From positions 62,001 through 126,000 of the forward strand of contig JAKLII010000007.1 of assembly GCA_022709695.1 (NCBI GenBank): a stretch of DNA of 64,000 bases, given 5' to 3'. How positions within the stretch are numbered: the first letter of the stretch is position 1; every line of letters starts with the position of its first letter. Positions 51,965-61,279 of the stretch are shown here, in pieces. This stretch comes from Bacteroidota bacterium (lineage in GTDB: Bacteria; Bacteroidota; Bacteroidia; Bacteroidales; SKPS01). The notes under the pieces were generated by a model that saw only the letters and a list, made by a program, of their open reading frames with translations, was not told where the DNA came from and searched no databases. The position numbers and the translations under genes were made by a program.

Positions 51965-54652
51965 TTACAGCTTCACAATTTTAAATACCGGATGATGTTG
52001 GCTTTCCGTCTGAAGCAGCAGAAAACTTACTCCCCGGGGAATTTGCTCAAGCCCGATACTTTCATCAGGATTTACGGTTCCCTGTAGCAAAATGCGGCCT
52101 CCCGGATCTGTGATGATAAACCGGGTAGGGCCGGCGATACCCTGCAACCAGATGCGGTCCCTGACAGGGTTGGGGTATACACCTGCTTCTTTTGCGGTTG
52201 CTACAGCCGTATGCACGCCCGCAGGTTTTACCTGGATGTACCCGGGATAGGTTTTGCTCTGGGACCCTGACCCGTATTGCGCTGTAATTCCTGCATCAAA
52301 GGTGCCCGGGTTGGGATACTTCACCATTGGATGCTTTGCCCCGGGATTAAGCAGAACACCCCCCGGGAAACTCCATGTAACCTGTAATGGATCCCCGGTG
52401 CTGAAATCATAAAAGAGGACTGTGTCACCAGCGGCGATCAGCGTGTCGAAGGAAAAAAGATCTGCGGTAAGCGGGAAGCCGTTGCACGAGGTAATTCTGA
52501 AGTCATCAAAAGCCAGGTAAAACATGTTTGTGGCATAATGGTGTACGCCAATCCAGCACGGTTGTCCTCCGTAAGGTGCAGAAGGTATCTGCAGGTAGTT
52601 CCAGCGCCATACGGTGTCACCTAAGGTATAGGGGTCATTATCCGCCAGGCTGAACAATGGGCTGCCGGTAAAATACTGATGGGTGTACCCCGTGGTACTT
52701 ACCTTGATTTCATAACCGTCCCGCTTGGTATGATCGGGAAATTTATGCCTCCAGCTGAGCTGGGCCCCTCCTGAAGGAAGGGTGACCGGACCGAAAATGT
52801 ACCAGTTGTTTGCAGTTCCGGGTGAGGTGAACAATGAAGTGGCACTCACGAACTGGTTACCCCCGGTTTCGGTATAATATTGCCATCCCGAGGTAATATA
52901 GGTGCTGTGGTAAGGGGTTAACCCGTCCAGATCTTCCTGGTACATCTGGAATGCCGGCTGGTTTACTGGTTGTACATTCCACCCGGGCATGAAAAAATCG
53001 AGCAGGGTGTCACATTGCTGATGTACCGTTATATACTGCAGCACCATTTGGCTATCCGATTGGTTACCACCCGACACCTTCAGAAACACCGCATATTGCC
53101 CGGGCTGTGGATACACAATGCCGGTGGGGTTCTTTTGGGTTGAAACGGTGGGTTGACCCCCGAAAAAGTGCCACTCCCAGGCCTGCATCGGCACACTGCT
53201 TTCTGTGGCATCGGAAAAATCAACAGAGCCTCCGGCTTCTGTGACGGTTCGTGATGCGCTGAATCCGGCAATGGGCAGCACCCTGAGATACCCGATGCGG
53301 TGCATGGTATCGTAGGTGAGGCCGTTACCCGCAATCAGGATGACATCGAAAACCCCTCCCGACGGGTAAGTCACCTTTGGTGTAATAGCCCCCTGCCACG
53401 AAGCTGGCACTCCACCCGGAAAAATCCACTGAAAATTCACAGAGCCTGCCGAGGAGAGGTTTACAAATGAGATACTGTCCCCCTTTTCAAGTATACACTT
53501 GGAAGCACTGAAGGATGCCAGCGGCGGAGTTCCGGCAGGTTCTATGCCTATGATTGCTTCCTGATAGTTCACATAATTGGCACTTCCCAGCGGGTTCAGA
53601 TTGGCAAGGGTGAAATACCCGTTTGCTATGCCGCTCCATCCCCAGTTACAATGAAAAAAGTCGTTGCCGCTGTAACCATCCAGCACCCAGGCATGGCCAC
53701 CCCCGCCGGTTTGCTCGATGCCACTGTAAAATACCGGTCGACCCGCATCAATTTCACTGCGCATCAGCGCTTTCCATGTGGCTTCCGTGTAGGAGCTCTT
53801 TGTTACTACCTGGGCAGTGTTTTTATACCCGAAATAGGAAACCAGGGCATTGTGCGCATCGGTAATGCCGGTACCTGAAGCCAGCGGACCGAAGTTCATC
53901 TGTGAAGCAATCCCGGCATGATACAGCAACCGGGCTATGCCGGCATGAGGGGTGTAAATGGCATCAGGCAGTGATTGGATCTGGTACTGGGTGGCGCCGA
54001 AATTGGCACTCAGAGTTCCGTATTTTATGCTGTAATAGCTTTTCACACCCGTTCCCTGCAGCGGCCATTTGTGGTATTTCATGATCTGCGCCAGCGTGGT
54101 GGCAACACACCCCGCCGGAGCCCTTCCGCAGAAATAGGCGGGAGAAGTGGCATCGGCAGGGCACGAATCATTGTAAAGGCATCGCTGATCCCAGGTTGAG
54201 GTAAGTAAGGGGAATACCTCCAGGGTGCTTTTTGTATCTTCTTCCGGAGTATCAGGTGTTTCAGATGTTATCAGGCTGTTTCCTTCAGCAACCGTTCTGA
54301 AATCCTTCAGATAGGCATCGGTCAGCCACAGAAACCCCGGAGGCAGCTCCTCACCCGAAAGCCTGCCTTCTGTTGCGTATGCCAGAAGTCCTGGCTTCCC
54401 GTTCGGAAAGGACAAAAGCACAAATCCGGCACCCTCCGTGGGAGTATACAGTATGATTGCCGTGTCGGATTCATACATCCAGATTTTCTCCACCCTCATC
54501 TCTTGTATGGGTGGTTTGCCTTCCCTGGCATACAATCCGTTCATCATCCGGAGGGCCTCTTCGCCGGTGCCTGTTGCCTGACCGGCTGCAGTACCATGTA
54601 TTATAACTGCCGTCAGCAAAATCCATATCCATCTGCTGCCATAATTCCCCAT
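51965..54652 (-). CDS. C10-family (streptopain-like) cysteine peptidase, T9SS substrate
   Basis: 895-residue secreted protease from the ATG at 54652 with signal peptide MGNYGSRWIWILLTAVIIHG. Prodomain of the Spi type (about 25-150), then the C10 catalytic domain: Cys in AGCVATTLAQIMKYHKWP and His in GGHAWVLDGYSGNDFFHCNWGWSG. Two PKD-like domains follow, a CUB/jelly-roll-like region and a third PKD, and a type A T9SS sorting domain (VYPNPVRDRIWLQG...). The ORF extends to 54703. It likely degrades extracellular protein. An intrinsic terminator of the upstream gene lies immediately ahead of its start. Confidence 0.9.
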   Translation of the reverse strand: MGNYGSRWIWILLTAVIIHGTAAGQATGTGEEALRMMNGLYAREGKPPIQEMRVEKIWMYESDTAIILYTPTEGAGFVLLSFPNGKPGLLAYATEGRLSGEELPPGFLWLTDAYLKDFRTVAEGNSLITSETPDTPEEDTKSTLEVFPLLTSTWDQRCLYNDSCPADATSPAYFCGRAPAGCVATTLAQIMKYHKWPLQGTGVKSYYSIKYGTLSANFGATQYQIQSLPDAIYTPHAGIARLLYHAGIASQMNFGPLASGTGITDAHNALVSYFGYKNTAQVVTKSSYTEATWKALMRSEIDAGRPVFYSGIEQTGGGGHAWVLDGYSGNDFFHCNWGWSGIANGYFTLANLNPLGSANYVNYQEAIIGIEPAGTPPLASFSASKCILEKGDSISFVNLSSAGSVNFQWIFPGGVPASWQGAITPKVTYPSGGVFDVILIAGNGLTYDTMHRIGYLRVLPIAGFSASRTVTEAGGSVDFSDATESSVPMQAWEWHFFGGQPTVSTQKNPTGIVYPQPGQYAVFLKVSGGNQSDSQMVLQYITVHQQCDTLLDFFMPGWNVQPVNQPAFQMYQEDLDGLTPYHSTYITSGWQYYTETGGNQFVSATSLFTSPGTANNWYIFGPVTLPSGGAQLSWRHKFPDHTKRDGYEIKVSTTGYTHQYFTGSPLFSLADNDPYTLGDTVWRWNYLQIPSAPYGGQPCWIGVHHYATNMFYLAFDDFRITSCNGFPLTADLFSFDTLIAAGDTVLFYDFSTGDPLQVTWSFPGGVLLNPGAKHPMVKYPNPGTFDAGITAQYGSGSQSKTYPGYIQVKPAGVHTAVATAKEAGVYPNPVRDRIWLQGIAGPTRFIITDPGGRILLQGTVNPDESIGLEQIPRGVSFLLLQTESQHHPVFKIVKL

Positions 54653-54663
54653 AGCCGTACCAT

Positions 54664-54718
54664 AAAAAAACTGCCTCAAAAGCTCTGGTACATGTACCGT
54701 CAAGCTTATGAGGCAGTT
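54664..54718 (-). terminator. Terminator/leader hairpin between vWA gene and C10 peptidase
   Basis: On the minus strand AACTGCCTCA (54718-54709) pairs with TGAGGCAGTT (54678-54669), the loop holds a second palindrome GGTACATGTACC (54698-54687), and TTTTT follows (54668-54664). It lies 16 bases after the vWA stop, as a normal intrinsic terminator would, and ends 11 bases before the C10 ATG. No promoter box is visible between them, so it may be a read-through or attenuation site. Confidence 0.7.
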
Positions 54719-54733
54719 CCCTGATTAGTAATT

Positions 54734-55681
54734 TTAATAGAAGATCATCTTTTGTGCTTTAGCTACAAAACCCTTGTACACCACAGTTACACGTATGGTG
54801 GCGTTGGCTTTGCTGCCCCATGGGAAACCTACAACCATGGCACCGGTAAGCTGGCCGTTCACATACTGATAGAGCTGCTGGATATCGTTGGGATTCGGAG
54901 TCCAGTAGTACCTTCCGCCTGTGGTATCAGCAATGTGATGCAGGGTTGCTGTGTCGGGAAGGTAGGTGGGGAGGCCGCCAAATCCAAGGGTATATACAGG
55001 AATCTGCATTTGCAGCGCCTTGGTAATTACCGTGTCCGGATTCAGCGGGGCCTGATTGTTTACACCATCGGTAAATCCCAGAACAGCCGGTAATACACCG
55101 GTTGTGCTGGAAACGGTGGCAGCTGCATCATCAAGCCCGTCGAGGCAGGCCTGATAGAATGCGGTGCTGCCGGCCAGCGACATCACACTGTCAACGGCGG
55201 CATACAGCAGAATGGTGTCTGTGGTAAAGGGCTGAACCACATACACGTTATGGTCGAATTTAATGATCTCCAGCTTGTCGGTGAGCCCCTTCAGACCGAT
55301 AAAGGTCTTAACGGCAGCTTCCATGGCCGGAACAAAAGCAGTGTCATAATACATACTTCCCGAGTAGTCCATTGCCAGGGCTGCAGCAATCGGGGTTGGT
55401 GTACTGGTGGAGGAATACAGATTGAACCCGCTGATTTTGGTCACCTGACCGTCTTTGATGGTTTCAATCATAATGTTACCCTTGGCAAGGTCGGTAATGG
55501 CATTCCCCTTAAGGTCGGTAACAGATACAAACATTGTAATCTTTCCGTCCTTCAGGAGAATCCTGGGAATGGTTACGTCAATGCCGTCGATCTGAACATC
55601 CGGTTCGTCTTTCCGGCACCCGGTAACTACAAACAGGACTGCCAGGACGGCAATCATCAACAATGGAAATAGTTTTTTCAT
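54734..55681 (-). CDS. von Willebrand factor A domain lipoprotein
   Basis: 315-residue lipoprotein: signal peptide with lipobox VVTGC, a short beta N-terminal domain (PRILLKDGKITMFVSVTDLKGN), and a vWA domain with the metal site (MIDAS) residues DYSGSM, Thr in GSTAFYQA and Asp in VLGFTDGVNNQA. Likely an envelope binding protein; partner unknown. A terminator hairpin follows its stop. The adjacent gap 55682-55897 is AT-rich and holds the next gene's terminator. Confidence 0.88.
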   Translation of the reverse strand: MKKLFPLLMIAVLAVLFVVTGCRKDEPDVQIDGIDVTIPRILLKDGKITMFVSVTDLKGNAITDLAKGNIMIETIKDGQVTKISGFNLYSSTSTPTPIAAALAMDYSGSMYYDTAFVPAMEAAVKTFIGLKGLTDKLEIIKFDHNVYVVQPFTTDTILLYAAVDSVMSLAGSTAFYQACLDGLDDAAATVSSTTGVLPAVLGFTDGVNNQAPLNPDTVITKALQMQIPVYTLGFGGLPTYLPDTATLHHIADTTGGRYYWTPNPNDIQQLYQYVNGQLTGAMVVGFPWGSKANATIRVTVVYKGFVAKAQKMIFY

Positions 55682-55839
55682 AGTGTTTTGCTTGGTTTAT
55701 GGTTGGATTTAATACCTGTTACTCCTGTTGAATATTACTCAAAATAAACTAGTTAAACTAATTATACCAATAATTGGCCATAAAGTTACAACATATTTCC
55801 TTAAAGAAATCAAAATAGGAAAGAAATTTATAAAAAAAA

Positions 55840-55870
55840 GCTGGTATACAAATCAAAATTGTATACCAGC
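55840..55870 (-). terminator. Intrinsic terminator after S46 peptidase gene
   Basis: Perfect 12-bp stem GCTGGTATACAA/TTGTATACCAGC with a 7-base loop, followed on the minus strand by TTTTTTTTAT. It begins 27 bases after the stop at 55898. This is the clearest terminator in the window. Confidence 0.88.
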
Positions 55871-55897
55871 CTGAAAAACAGCGTGTAACAAAAAAAT

Positions 55898-58102
55898 CTA
55901 TTCGGTAACTTCTGAGGGCTGCAAACGGGCAGGATACTCCCGTTTTTGTCCCGTGATCGTCATCTCTTTGATGAGATGGCCTGCATTGCCGTACTTTTCG
56001 ATAATGAACAGCACATACCTGATATCTACGCTGATGGTACGCTGGAGTTCATCTTCGAAATGAATATCACCGCTCATGGCCTCCCAGTTCCCGTCAAATG
56101 CCAGTCCGATAAGTTCTCCGTTGCCGTTGATGACGGGGCTTCCGCTGTTTCCGCCTGTAATGTCATGGTTGGTAAGGAATCCTACCGGCATCTTGCCGTT
56201 GGGTGCAGCATAGGCACCAAAATCCTTCTTTTTGTAAAGTTCTTTCAGTTTCTCAGGAACCACAAACTCCCAGTTGTTCGGATCTTCTTTCTCCATAATG
56301 CCATCCATAGTGGTCATGTAAAGATATTCCACGGCATCGGCCGGGCTGTATCCTTTAACGGTACCATAGGTGAGCCTCATGGTTGAGTTGGCGTTCGGGT
56401 AGAAGGTCTTGTCATTTTCCATCTCCATAAGGGCCTCCATGAACAACCGTTTGTTTTCCGAAAGGGATAGATTGATCTCTTCCATCCTTTTCTGCAGGGG
56501 TTCATAGCTCTTTAAAAATGCATCGGCCAGCTGATACAGGGGGTCTTTCTCGAAAACCGACGGATCTCCTTTCCGGAGGGCAGCCATGATTTTTTCAGGA
56601 CAGGTGAAGATGCTCTTTTTAAAGGTTTTAGCTGCATACCTGGTGAAATCTCCTTTGTACTTGTCGCCGAGTTTTCGCAGCATTTCAGGTTGCTGTTCCA
56701 CCGGTACATTTTTGTAGTACATCTCCAGCATAGCAGCCAGCATCTTCTGATCAGTGGGCAGGTTCAGGTCTTTGAACAAAGCATTGATCCTGGGTTCCAG
56801 TCTTTTGATGTTGGCTTCAGTTTTCTCGGCACTCACATCGCTCCCTTTGAGGTAACTTACCCACGACTTGAAAGCGGTTGAAAATGCCAGCAGTTCACTC
56901 CCCGACATGAAGGCTTCGATGTAGTAAAAGCGCGCCACGTTATAGGATGCCATGTCTTTGTAAGCCTGTTCAAGTTCCTGCAGTACCGTTCCGTATTTAT
57001 TCTTACGCTCCAAAGAGGTATTGATCCAGGCAGCCATCCGGTTTTCAAGTTCACGCTTGCGGTCTGCCACTTTCAGCTTCTTCAGGGCTTTACTCATCCC
57101 GATGAAGTTTTTCCAGTAGTTGGCAACACCGGCATATTTTGATGAATATTTGATGCGTACCGCAGCATCTGCCTGCATATCCTCCATCATGATATCGAGT
57201 TTCTTCCTGCGGATCTCGATACGTGTGGGATAGGTGGAATTAAGGTTGAGATCAATGCCGAAGGAGGTGAGATAGCGGTCGGTATTGCCCGGATAACCCA
57301 TGATCATGGAAAAATCCCCTTCATGCACCCCTCCGATGGAAACAGGCAGGTAATGTTTGGGCTTCAGGGGGATGTTTTCTTTGGAATAAGGGGCTGGTTT
57401 GCCATCAGGGCCGGTGTACACACGGAAGATTGAGAAATCTCCGGTGTGGCGGGGCCACATCCAGTTGTCGGTGTCAGCACCAAACTTTCCGATGGATGAA
57501 GGCGGGGCACCTACCAGGCGTACATCCGAATAGACTTCGTACACAAATAGGTAATAGGCATTGCCATCAAAAAACTCCCGCACAACCCCTTCGAATTGGG
57601 TTCCTTCCACACTCTCCTTGCCGATTTTTGCAGCAATCTCCCCGATGATCTTTTGCCTTCCTGCTTCGTCTTTGGCCTCTTTCGCAGCTGCCATCACACG
57701 GGCGGTAACATCCTCAATACGCTGCAGAAACCGGACTGTAAGGCCCGGATTGGGAAGTTCCTCAGCCCTGCTCATAGCCCAGAATCCGTCCGTAAGGTAA
57801 TCATTGGTAGTGGTGCTCAAACTCTGAATGGATCCATACCCGCAATGATGATTGGTAAGAAGCAGCCCTTCACCGGAGACGATCTCACCGGTACACCCTC
57901 TGCCAAAAATTACAATGGCATCCTTCAGCGAGGAGGTGTTTACCGAGTAAATCTCTTCTGCCGTCAGCTTCAGCCCCATCTTCTGCATGTCAGCATAATT
58001 TAACCGCTGTACCAGCAGGGGCAGCCACATCCCCTCATCAGACCTTGCAGGCGACAGAAAGGAAAACAGCGCAATTGCAATGAGTAGTTTTTTCATATCC
58101 AT
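55898..58102 (-). CDS. S46 family dipeptidyl-peptidase (DPP7-like)
   Basis: 734-residue periplasmic dipeptidyl-peptidase. Signal peptide, chymotrypsin-like double barrel with the catalytic His in LLTNHHCGYG (near 85), Ser in TGGNSGSPVING (near 650), and a large helical insert of the family. The specificity residue near the C-terminus is Gly (FDGNWEAMSG), as in DPP7, which cuts after hydrophobic or broad residues; DPP11, cutting after Asp/Glu, has Arg there. It liberates dipeptides for amino-acid fermentation. It follows manC with a 31-base gap. Met3 (58096) is an alternative start. Confidence 0.94.
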   Translation of the reverse strand: MDMKKLLIAIALFSFLSPARSDEGMWLPLLVQRLNYADMQKMGLKLTAEEIYSVNTSSLKDAIVIFGRGCTGEIVSGEGLLLTNHHCGYGSIQSLSTTTNDYLTDGFWAMSRAEELPNPGLTVRFLQRIEDVTARVMAAAKEAKDEAGRQKIIGEIAAKIGKESVEGTQFEGVVREFFDGNAYYLFVYEVYSDVRLVGAPPSSIGKFGADTDNWMWPRHTGDFSIFRVYTGPDGKPAPYSKENIPLKPKHYLPVSIGGVHEGDFSMIMGYPGNTDRYLTSFGIDLNLNSTYPTRIEIRRKKLDIMMEDMQADAAVRIKYSSKYAGVANYWKNFIGMSKALKKLKVADRKRELENRMAAWINTSLERKNKYGTVLQELEQAYKDMASYNVARFYYIEAFMSGSELLAFSTAFKSWVSYLKGSDVSAEKTEANIKRLEPRINALFKDLNLPTDQKMLAAMLEMYYKNVPVEQQPEMLRKLGDKYKGDFTRYAAKTFKKSIFTCPEKIMAALRKGDPSVFEKDPLYQLADAFLKSYEPLQKRMEEINLSLSENKRLFMEALMEMENDKTFYPNANSTMRLTYGTVKGYSPADAVEYLYMTTMDGIMEKEDPNNWEFVVPEKLKELYKKKDFGAYAAPNGKMPVGFLTNHDITGGNSGSPVINGNGELIGLAFDGNWEAMSGDIHFEDELQRTISVDIRYVLFIIEKYGNAGHLIKEMTITGQKREYPARLQPSEVTE

Positions 58103-58133
58103 TCGATTAATAAATTATTGGTATTTAATGATT

Positions 58134-59225
58134 TTAAATGTATTGATCTCCTTTCAGGGACTTCACATCATTAACAAATAACCTGATGTCCTGTTCATCT
58201 TCCTTTCTGCATATCAGCAGCATATCGTTGCTTTCAACCACAATATACCCGTCCAGTTTCTGGATCACAGCCAGTTTCCCTTCCGGAAGGTTTACAATGC
58301 AATTGGCACAATCGTACATGATCACATTGGAAGATACAATCGCATTCTGGTGCTCATTCCTCGGAAGCTGCTCATACAGAGAGCCCCAGGTACCCAGATC
58401 CGACCAGCCAAAATCGGCCATATATACAAGCACATTATCCGCTTTTTCCATTACCCCGTAGTCGATGGAGATATTGGTACACACCCCGTAAGCCTCTCTG
58501 ATGAATTCAGGTTCATCAGGGGTGTTGTAGGAGTTGTTTCCTTCCCGGAAGAGGCTGGAAATCTCAGGCAAATGACGGTCAAAGGCCTCCAGGATCGATT
58601 GGGCACTCCAGATAAAAATACCGGAGTTCCACAGAAAATCACCACTCCGGAGGAAAGTTTCTGCCATCTCAAGCACGGGCTTTTCAGTGAAAGTCTTTAC
58701 CTTACGAATTTCAGGAATTCCTTCAAATACATGATTTTCATTGAATTGAATATAACCATAACCGGTATCCGGGCGGTTCGGACGAATTCCCAGGGTAAAG
58801 AGGTAAGGGCTGCGGGCTGAAACTTCCAGTGCTTTCCTGATTACTGAAAGGAAGTTCTCCTCCTGAAGAATGATGTGGTCACTGGGAGCCACAACAAAGT
58901 TTGCTTCGGGATCCTGCTGACAGATTTTATAACTGGCATAGGCAATACAGGGTGCCGTATTTCTGCGGGCAGGTTCACAAAGCACCTGTTCTTCCGAAAT
59001 TTCCGGGATTTGCTGCAGTACCAGCTCCCTGTACTGAAAGTTTGTAACAATGTAAATATTTTCGGCAGGGATAATTTTTCTGAACCGGTTCCAGGTCATC
59101 TGGATCAGGGTTTGTCCGGTCCCCAGGATATCGATAAACTGTTTGGGCTGGTCGGTGGTGCTGAGTGGCCAGAACCTTACACCAACCCCTCCGGCCATGA
59201 TGATGCAGTAATTATGAGACTTCAT
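58134..59225 (-). CDS. manC: Mannose-1-phosphate guanylyltransferase
   Basis: 363-residue nucleotidyltransferase making GDP-mannose. N-terminal NYCIIMAGGVGVRFWPLSTTDQPKQFIDIL is the GTP-binding loop with the Lys, and FTEKP and GDFLWNSGIFIW are conserved. The C-terminal phosphomannose isomerase domain of type II enzymes is absent. It feeds mannose or fucose units to envelope glycans. A -7 box lies about 40 bases upstream. Confidence 0.95.
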   Translation of the reverse strand: MKSHNYCIIMAGGVGVRFWPLSTTDQPKQFIDILGTGQTLIQMTWNRFRKIIPAENIYIVTNFQYRELVLQQIPEISEEQVLCEPARRNTAPCIAYASYKICQQDPEANFVVAPSDHIILQEENFLSVIRKALEVSARSPYLFTLGIRPNRPDTGYGYIQFNENHVFEGIPEIRKVKTFTEKPVLEMAETFLRSGDFLWNSGIFIWSAQSILEAFDRHLPEISSLFREGNNSYNTPDEPEFIREAYGVCTNISIDYGVMEKADNVLVYMADFGWSDLGTWGSLYEQLPRNEHQNAIVSSNVIMYDCANCIVNLPEGKLAVIQKLDGYIVVESNDMLLICRKEDEQDIRLFVNDVKSLKGDQYI

Positions 59226-59263
59226 ACAGAGGGTCGCTTGATTTTATTGGGTTACTACGGCTG

Positions 59264-59271
59264 CAAAAATA
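59264..59271 (-). promoter_or_regulatory. TAnnTTTG -7 box for manC
   Basis: TATTTTTG on the minus strand, 38 bases before the manC ATG. It would also drive the S46 peptidase gene down to the terminator at 55840-55870. Confidence 0.5.
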
Positions 59272-59359
59272 CCATATATTGTTGATATCAGAAAGAAAGG
59301 TAATGATTGTCAGCTACAAAGAAATGACCTGGGTTAACCATCATGGTCCTGGCGAATTT

Positions 59360-59968
59360 CTATGCTACACGTTTCACAGGAACTGACCCACCGATCAGCC
59401 ACCACGAAGAGGTACCGTCCTTCTGACATTTGTAACGGGTCCGGATCCGTTCCCCCTTTACATATGTCTTTCCGTCAGGGGTCTGAAACCTGGCTCCTTC
59501 CGGCAGATCGCACAACAGCACTTCATGACCGGGATGCAGGCTGTACCGGATTAACACCTGACCTGCTGCTACAGTGGAAAACTGCCGGCTTTTGGGAGAC
59601 TTTGCCATCTGCCGCATCAGACCCCTGATGTCATCGGGCAGGGAGGGTAATGCTGAGGCTTCCATCAGCAACCGGCTGAATGCCTGCTTCCATTCCGGTC
59701 CATGGGGCTGCGGCCTCCCTTTGCAAAAGTTACGGACCTGCATATGGGCAATCTCATGTAAAAATGTAATGAACAGTGAGTAAGGATCCTGAAGTATGTT
59801 TATGAGAATGGTTTGGTGGCCCGAACGATCACGCTGATAGGCACCCAATCGCTGCCCCCGCCTGGCAGTAAGTTTTAGGGCAACCTTGCTGTTCGTCAGC
59901 ATTGGCAGAATCCAGGCAAATGCCCCTTCGGGCAGCAACGATTCCAGCCGTACGGTTCTTTTAGGCAT
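59360..59968 (-). CDS. SprT-like zinc metallopeptidase-domain protein
   Basis: 202-residue protein from the ATG at 59968. SprT-like core with HEIAH (FITFLHEIAHMQV) and the third ligand in PHGPEWKQAF; C-terminal beta region (PEGARFQTPDGKTYVKGE, RYKCQKDGTSSWWLI) that looks like a zinc-ribbon without all Cys. Function unclear: eukaryotic SPRTN repairs DNA-protein crosslinks, bacterial members are little studied. Its start overlaps the stop of the small lipoprotein gene by 8 bases, so the two are translated together. Confidence 0.87.
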   Translation of the reverse strand: MPKRTVRLESLLPEGAFAWILPMLTNSKVALKLTARRGQRLGAYQRDRSGHQTILINILQDPYSLFITFLHEIAHMQVRNFCKGRPQPHGPEWKQAFSRLLMEASALPSLPDDIRGLMRQMAKSPKSRQFSTVAAGQVLIRYSLHPGHEVLLCDLPEGARFQTPDGKTYVKGERIRTRYKCQKDGTSSWWLIGGSVPVKRVA

Positions 59969-60140
59969 GAACCTCCGGTGTCTGTTGAATTTCAGTGGAG
60001 ACCCACTTCGGACAGTCACATTTCTTACGCATTACCCTTTGGGTTTTATTGGATGAGCTGCAGGATGCGAGCAATACCATGCAAAGGAGCAGGATGGCAA
60101 AAAGACTTCTGGCAGATAATTTGGATGAGGGTCGGTTCAT
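59961..60140 (-). CDS. Small Cys-containing lipoprotein
   Basis: 59 residues from the ATG at 60140 (MNRPSSKLSARSLFAILLLCMVLLASC). It has a clear lipobox LLASC, then a short tail with a CDCPKW motif known from small Bacteroidota lipoproteins. Function unknown. The ORF continues to 60215, but that start overlaps the -7 box. It precedes the SprT gene with an 8-base overlap. Confidence 0.75.
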   Translation of the reverse strand: MNRPSSKLSARSLFAILLLCMVLLASCSSSNKTQRVMRKKCDCPKWVSTEIQQTPEVHA

Positions 60141-60158
60141 AACGTTATTCTGATGTTG

Positions 60159-60166
60159 CAAAAATA
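60159..60166 (-). promoter_or_regulatory. TAnnTTTG -7 box for small lipoprotein-SprT pair
   Basis: TATTTTTG on the minus strand, 18 bases before the ATG at 60140. It rules out the longer ORF start at 60215. The gap 60167-60293 behind it is featureless. Confidence 0.5.
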
Positions 60167-60293
60167 ACGGTTTTTTCTGTCTGAATCTTGCAGCGGCAGC
60201 CCTTTTATCCCTCAAAATTATTCACCACTTTGGACTGGAATAAAATACCATGCAGATTTTAATATTATCTGAGTAATATTGGTAAGGAGACCA

Positions 60294-61256
60294 CTATTCT
60301 TTGTCAATGGCCCACCGGCCATGGGCTAAAATATCACCGGCATCCTGTTTCAGCGATTCATAGCTGGTGGTCCGGCTGATGGCATACCAAATTTTTGGGG
60401 GATCGGCGAACCAGTATGAGAAATAGCGCCAGTATTCCTTCAGCCTTGAAGAGAGTCTGTGAGGAGTAATTCCCTGTGCCAGCAGGCTGTCCTCAAGGTG
60501 ATGGTAAAATTGCCGGATGCGATTGATATTTTCTGAATCCGAACCGCTGGTCCTGCCCCGGATCAATTCGGGCAGCAAAGGGTTCTTCAAAACCCCGCGC
60601 CCCAGCATCCATTGATCCACCTCCGGAAATTTATGCTTCAGCTCCAACAGGTCTTTTGGGGTAAGGATATCCCCGTTATATACCACCGGATGTTTTGACA
60701 TGGAGAGGGTTACGGCGAAACTTGCGGGATCGGGTGCCCCTTCGTACATCTGTACCCCGAGTCTGGGGTGATGGATGATGCAACTGAGCGGAAAATCATT
60801 GAGCACGCGTAACATCTCCGGCAATTCAGCGGTGCTGTACATTCCTGAGCGGAGCTTCACCGAAAGCTTCAGTGGCAGGTCGTCCATGATCTCACGAAGT
60901 ATGCTTTGAACTACCATGGGTTTTGGCATCAATCCGCACCCCCTTCCATGGCGGCTTACCACAGCTGACGGGCACCCCAGGTTCCAGTTCATCTCTGTAT
61001 AGCCCAGGCGTACGAACTCCCGGGCCAGTAACATCATCCCTCCGGATTCATTCGCAAGCACCTGTGGTATAAGGTGTAGGTCCGGAGCATTGTGTTCAGG
61101 CAGCACATCGCGTACATGAACCGGCTTCACCCTGCTTCCTGAAACCGCAGGGATGAAAGGGGCAACCATTTCGTCAATTCCGCCAAAGAAACGGCTCCAG
61201 CTGTTTCTGAAATGGTAGTCGGTAACACCCTGCAGCGGGGCCAGAATAAGTTTCAT
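60294..61256 (-). CDS. tRNA-dihydrouridine synthase family protein
   Basis: 320-residue FMN enzyme reducing uridines in the tRNA D-loop. TIM-barrel motifs: LILAPLQGVTDYHFR (FMN), NWNLGCPSAVVSRHGRGCGLM with the catalytic Cys, and LSVKLRSGM. The C-terminal helical tRNA-binding domain is shorter than DusA/B. It groups by eye with DusC-like proteins. It is 23 bases after ribE, suggesting a shared message; flavin synthesis and use are paired. Confidence 0.9.
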   Translation of the reverse strand: MKLILAPLQGVTDYHFRNSWSRFFGGIDEMVAPFIPAVSGSRVKPVHVRDVLPEHNAPDLHLIPQVLANESGGMMLLAREFVRLGYTEMNWNLGCPSAVVSRHGRGCGLMPKPMVVQSILREIMDDLPLKLSVKLRSGMYSTAELPEMLRVLNDFPLSCIIHHPRLGVQMYEGAPDPASFAVTLSMSKHPVVYNGDILTPKDLLELKHKFPEVDQWMLGRGVLKNPLLPELIRGRTSGSDSENINRIRQFYHHLEDSLLAQGITPHRLSSRLKEYWRYFSYWFADPPKIWYAISRTTSYESLKQDAGDILAHGRWAIDKE

Positions 61257-61279
61257 ACAAAAACCGGTCGGGAGCTGCC

